Shown here one piece after another: positions 6,023 through 6,144 of a stretch of DNA of 6,144 bases (position 1 is the first letter of the stretch; each line of letters starts with the position of its first letter). Origin of the DNA: an uncultured Saprospiraceae bacterium (lineage in GTDB: Bacteria; Bacteroidota; Bacteroidia; Chitinophagales; Saprospiraceae); assembly GCA_938002705.1 (NCBI GenBank), contig CALLAG010000034.1:1-6144 (forward strand). The letters run 5' to 3'. A program made the translations under genes and the position numbers. The notes under the pieces were generated by a model. The model was not told the origin of the DNA. It was given only the letters and a program-made list of their open reading frames with translations, and searched no databases.

Positions 6023-6144
6023 ATGAATTTAATTAAGAAAGGTATTTATACCATCGCATTACTGATTGCGTGCATAACAATAAGCACATCTCAGTGTACT
6101 CTAATCCCCAACAGTTGTAACAATGCTGGACAATTAGGACCTAA
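6023..6144 (+). CDS. 5' end of a secreted protein gene (runs off window)
   Basis: Forty codons are visible and the frame is open to the window edge. The start MNLIKKGIYTIALLIACITI is a clear Sec signal peptide: a Lys-Lys n-region, then a hydrophobic core about residues 7-20. Cleavage by signal peptidase I is likely near STSQ (21-24). Cys25 is preceded by Gln, so it is not a lipobox. The first mature residues (CTLIPNSCNNAGQLGP) include two Cys spaced seven apart, as at the start of many large Bacteroidota extracellular proteins. The rest of the protein, including any type IX secretion tail, is outside the window, so no function is assigned. No Shine-Dalgarno sequence precedes the ATG. Confidence 0.7.
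   Translation, partial: MNLIKKGIYTIALLIACITISTSQCTLIPNSCNNAGQLGP

Noticed and set aside
6095..6097. Lipobox at Cys25 of the partial secreted protein
   Set aside because: The preceding residues are TSQ. Gln at -1 does not fit a lipobox, so signal peptidase I cleavage is more likely.
1..6144. Defence system, mobile element, CRISPR array or RNA gene
   Set aside because: I found no transposase, integrase, nuclease or toxin-like gene, no regularly spaced repeats, and no tRNA- or rRNA-like sequence. Base composition looks even across the genes.

Overview
The window looks like a stretch of ordinary chromosome from a low-GC member of the Bacteroidota. The evidence is a FabI of typical Bacteroidota character, a recN-fabI gene order, lipoproteins with Bacteroidota-style lipoboxes, A/T-rich start regions without Shine-Dalgarno sequences, and upstream motifs resembling the phylum's TAnnTTTG -7 promoter element. 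A Saprospiria-like lineage is possible from the overall feel of the FabI and RecN proteins, but I cannot confirm it without a search.

Layout. Positions 1-135 hold no gene, only a candidate promoter with a 12-bp palindrome. At 136-977 lie two closely packed plus-strand genes: a 150-residue soluble protein of unknown function and, 2 bp later, a 128-residue lipoprotein. They end at a strong hairpin terminator (1007-1046). A gap rich in inverted repeats (about 1060-1190) separates them from a convergent minus-strand gene (1178-2122) for a membrane-anchored SPFH/band-7 protein. A 247-bp A/T-rich divergent region follows. The plus-strand run is then an unknown lipoprotein (2370-3281), recN (3281-4942, sharing one base with the stop of the previous gene) and fabI (5003-5806). 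After a 216-bp gap, the 5' end of a secreted protein gene begins at 6023 and runs off the window.

How the genes work together. recN (double-strand break repair) and fabI (last step of fatty-acid elongation) are housekeeping genes with no direct functional link; their proximity is a known Bacteroidota arrangement. The lipoprotein overlapping recN is probably co-transcribed and translationally coupled with it. The SPFH gene is a separate divergent unit. The two genes at the left form a small operon of unknown role.

I see no mobile element, CRISPR array, tRNA, rRNA, toxin-antitoxin pair or defence system. The points most worth a second look are the unknown two-gene operon at the left, the lipoprotein coupled to recN, the stacked hairpins between the convergent genes, and a promoter-like motif shared by several starts.
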